A stretch of 64,000 bases of DNA. It comes from an uncultured Blastocatellia bacterium. Lineage in GTDB: Bacteria > Acidobacteriota > Blastocatellia > Chloracidobacteriales > Chloracidobacteriaceae. The notes beneath the pieces were generated by a model. It did not search any database. It saw only the letters and a list, made by a program, of their open reading frames with translations, and was not told the origin of the DNA. Position 1 is the stretch's first letter, and every line of letters starts with the position of its first letter. Position numbers and translations under genes: made by a program. Below are positions 62,068 through 64,000 of the stretch, piece by piece. The DNA lies in NCBI GenBank assembly GCA_937934745.1, contig CALGZC010000022.1, forward strand, positions 1 to 64,000. The letters run 5' to 3'.

Positions 62068-63627
62068 ATGAGCGATTCGGCGACTACCCCTAACGCTGCA
62101 ACGTTTGCAACGAGACCACAACCGCCATTGACCACCGAACCGCCGCGCAAGAAAGACGCAGACTATGTGTTTCTTGAACTCACGCGCAGCATCTGCCCGG
62201 AATGTACTAAGGTCGTGGATGCGCACATCATCGTCCGTGATAACAAGGTGCTGATGCGCAAACGCTGCGACTGTGACCAAGCCAGGGGAAAGCTCTATGA
62301 ATCGCTCATTTACGGTGACGCGCAGGCGTACATTACCAATGTGCGCTACAACAAGCCCGGCACAATACCGCTTCACTACAGTAGCGACATCCTTGCCGGC
62401 TGCCCGCATGATTGCGGGTTGTGTCCCGATCACCAGCAGCATACCTGTCTCGGTATCATTGAGGTCAACAGCGTCTGCAACATGGACTGTCCGCTGTGCT
62501 TTGCCGAGGCGGGGCCTGGCTTCAGCCTTACGCTTGAAGAAGTGCAGTCTATTCTCGACGACTTTGTCCGCGCGGAAGGGCGAGCCGAAGTCGTGCAGTT
62601 TTCCGGCGGCGAGCCGACCATTCATCCGCAGATTCTTGATTTCCTGCGCGAAGCCAAACAGCGTCCGATCAACCTCGTCATGCTCAACACCAACGGCAAG
62701 CGCCTTGCGCGTGACGATGCGTTTCTCGATGAGCTGGCCGAGCTTCAGCCGGCGCTGTACTTCCAATTTGACGGTTTTGATCGCGAGACGTACCGCATCA
62801 TTCGGGGCGAACCGGATATCCTGGAGGAAAAACTCCGCGCCCTCGACCGCCTGGCAGCCAAGGGATTAACGGCGGTGCTGGTGCCGGCCATCGAGCGAGG
62901 CGTCAACGACCACGAGGTGGGCGCCATCGTCAAGTTCGCCATGGAGCATCCGGCCGTGCGCGGCGTGAACTTCCAGCCGGCTTTCCATGCCGGACGCCAC
63001 CTGGCACACGACCCGCTCCAGCGGATGACGATTCCCGACATCGTGACTCTGATCGAGACGCAGACCGACGGACTGTTCTGCAAAAGTGACTTCGTGCCCG
63101 TGCCGTGCTGCTTCCCGACCTGTAACGCCGTGACCTACGCCTTTGTCGAAAACGGTACGGTGACGCCACTGCCGCGCGTAGTCAACGTTTATGACTACCT
63201 AGACTACATCACGAACAAGGTCATGCCGGACTACAGCGCAGAAATCAAGATTGCACTCGAAGGGCTCTGGTCGTCAGCGGCAGCACCAGGCACGCCCAAG
63301 TCCGCCCGTGACCTTCAGATGTCATGTCAGGCGTGCGGCTTCGAGTCACTGAGCATCGGCGATATTGCCGATAGGATGAAGATGGTCATGTTGCAGGATT
63401 TCATGGACCCCTACACGTTCAATCAGAAGAATCTCATGAAATGTTGCAAGGAGTTTCTTCTACCGGGCGGCAAGCAGATTCCTTTTTGCGCCTACAACAC
63501 GATTGGCTACCGACAACAAGCACGCGAGCAGCTCGCGGCGCTGGAGTGGGAACGTAAGCTGGCCCGTAAGGAAGGCAAGCCGTTTCAGGTGCGGCCGATC
63601 ACATTTACTTTCGGAGGGACGCGCTGA
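62068..63627 (+). CDS. Cysteine-rich radical SAM protein, tetraether/membrane-spanning lipid synthase-like (Tes/Mss type)
   Basis: 519 residues. An N-terminal zinc-ribbon-like CPEC (43-46) pairs with CDC (67-69). GCPHDCGLC (112-119) and C127 precede the SAM cluster motif C137, C141, C144 (VCNMDCPLC) and GGEPTIHP. Later cysteines (CCFPTC, CQAC, KCC and FCAY) suggest further iron-sulfur clusters. This layout matches my recollection of archaeal Tes and its bacterial homologues, which join lipid chains carbon to carbon to give membrane-spanning lipids; acidobacteria make iso-diabolic acid lipids of that sort. The function is inferred from layout and unproven. Its stop touches the next ATG (TGATG). 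Confidence 0.8.
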   Translation: MSDSATTPNAATFATRPQPPLTTEPPRKKDADYVFLELTRSICPECTKVVDAHIIVRDNKVLMRKRCDCDQARGKLYESLIYGDAQAYITNVRYNKPGTIPLHYSSDILAGCPHDCGLCPDHQQHTCLGIIEVNSVCNMDCPLCFAEAGPGFSLTLEEVQSILDDFVRAEGRAEVVQFSGGEPTIHPQILDFLREAKQRPINLVMLNTNGKRLARDDAFLDELAELQPALYFQFDGFDRETYRIIRGEPDILEEKLRALDRLAAKGLTAVLVPAIERGVNDHEVGAIVKFAMEHPAVRGVNFQPAFHAGRHLAHDPLQRMTIPDIVTLIETQTDGLFCKSDFVPVPCCFPTCNAVTYAFVENGTVTPLPRVVNVYDYLDYITNKVMPDYSAEIKIALEGLWSSAAAPGTPKSARDLQMSCQACGFESLSIGDIADRMKMVMLQDFMDPYTFNQKNLMKCCKEFLLPGGKQIPFCAYNTIGYRQQAREQLAALEWERKLARKEGKPFQVRPITFTFGGTR

Positions 63628-64000
63628 TGAGCACCGTCATCGGAGAATTCACCACATCGGAAGCGGCCCATCCGCAGGCCGTCAAATCGTGCTGCGCGCA
63701 GTTTTATGAAAGCGATGTCGTCCGGTTTCTCTTTGGCGAGTCATTCCATCCGGGCGGCCTTGCGCTGACGACACGCATGGGCGAAATCCTCGGCTTACAG
63801 CCGGGCATGCGGGTGCTGGATGTCGCCGCCGGGCGTGGAACGAGCGCCCTGCATCTGGCAGAGACCTTCGGCTGCACAATTGTTGGGGTGGACTTCGGTG
63901 CGGAGAACGTCCGACTGGCAACTGCGGCGGCTGCGGAGCGGGGTCTCGGCGACCGCGCACAGTTCGTGACGGGCGATGCCGAGCACTTGCCCTTTGCCGA
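63627..64000 (+). CDS. SAM-dependent class I methyltransferase, truncated by the window edge
   Basis: 124 codons are visible and the gene runs off the window. GGAGGG lies about 8 bp before the ATG, which overlaps the stop of the radical SAM gene by one base. After SCCAQFYESDVVRFLFGESFHPGG, with a Cys-Cys pair, comes SAM motif I VLDVAAGRGTSALHLAE and GVDFGAENVRLA. It resembles ubiquinone/arsenite-type methyltransferases. The paired cysteines could bind a metalloid or thiol, but that is a guess. Coupling suggests it acts on the same substrate as the radical SAM enzyme. Confidence 0.85.
   Translation, partial: MSTVIGEFTTSEAAHPQAVKSCCAQFYESDVVRFLFGESFHPGGLALTTRMGEILGLQPGMRVLDVAAGRGTSALHLAETFGCTIVGVDFGAENVRLATAAAAERGLGDRAQFVTGDAEHLPFA

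Overview
The window reads as a chromosomal segment of a GC-rich, chlorophyll-making bacterium. The best taxonomic clue is a UbiA-family (bacterio)chlorophyll synthase (bchG/chlG type, 20810-21745). Together with a futalosine-pathway menaquinone gene (mqnC), Acidobacteria-like gene content and GC-rich coding, it suggests a phototrophic acidobacterium of the Chloracidobacterium type. That placement is inference from family recognition; no marker rRNA is present. I see no tRNA, rRNA, insertion sequence or prophage. Layout: (1) 1-9651 is a type I-G (formerly I-U, GSU0053/GSU0054 type) CRISPR-Cas locus on the minus strand. It runs csb1(cas7)-csb2(cas5-cas6)-cas3-cas8u2-cas4/cas1 fusion-cas2, then a leader and at least five 36-bp repeats that run off the left edge of the window. 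(2) 10045-16260 holds cobO and a hot-dog thioesterase, a secreted HEAT-repeat protein, rpmB with a terminator, a crotonase, a membrane protein/winged-helix regulator pair, galT and two very small genes. (3) 16296-31180 holds a sodium:solute symporter, a degenerate SDR, a secreted protein, bchG, an ABC exporter, prfB with its programmed +1 frameshift, ftsK, ribA, a 3-hydroxyisobutyryl-CoA hydrolase and mdh. (4) 31288-35638 holds a tryptophan 2,3-dioxygenase read in frame into RidA, an MGDG-synthase-type glycosyltransferase, a FabG-like SDR and mutY. (5) 35571-39058 is a compact minus-strand cluster of a SctU/FlhB-family type III export switch protein and five small, mostly unrecognised proteins, without any other export-apparatus gene in view. 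(6) 39267-52637 holds a SWIM-SNF2 helicase, fumarylacetoacetase, a 1441-residue secreted subtilisin with C-terminal repeats, class III-like phaC, an aldehyde dehydrogenase and hemH. (7) 52656-64000 holds a CpxR/CpxA-like two-component pair, a DUF190 gene, a feoA-feoA-feoB operon behind a 17-bp palindrome, an MscS channel, mqnC, a mercuric-reductase-like flavoprotein, a cysteine-rich radical SAM protein resembling tetraether/membrane-spanning lipid synthases, and the start of a coupled methyltransferase. Functional threads: tetrapyrrole metabolism (bchG, hemH, cobO), iron uptake (feo), aromatic amino-acid breakdown (tryptophan dioxygenase, fumarylacetoacetase), acyl-CoA metabolism (two crotonases, thioesterase, phaC), membrane lipid chemistry (glycosyltransferase, radical SAM enzyme) and anaerobic-style quinone synthesis (mqnC). 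The parts most worth follow-up are the SctU mini-cluster, the dioxygenase-RidA reading frame, the SDR lacking its catalytic tyrosine, the radical SAM/methyltransferase pair and odd features in the CRISPR spacers.
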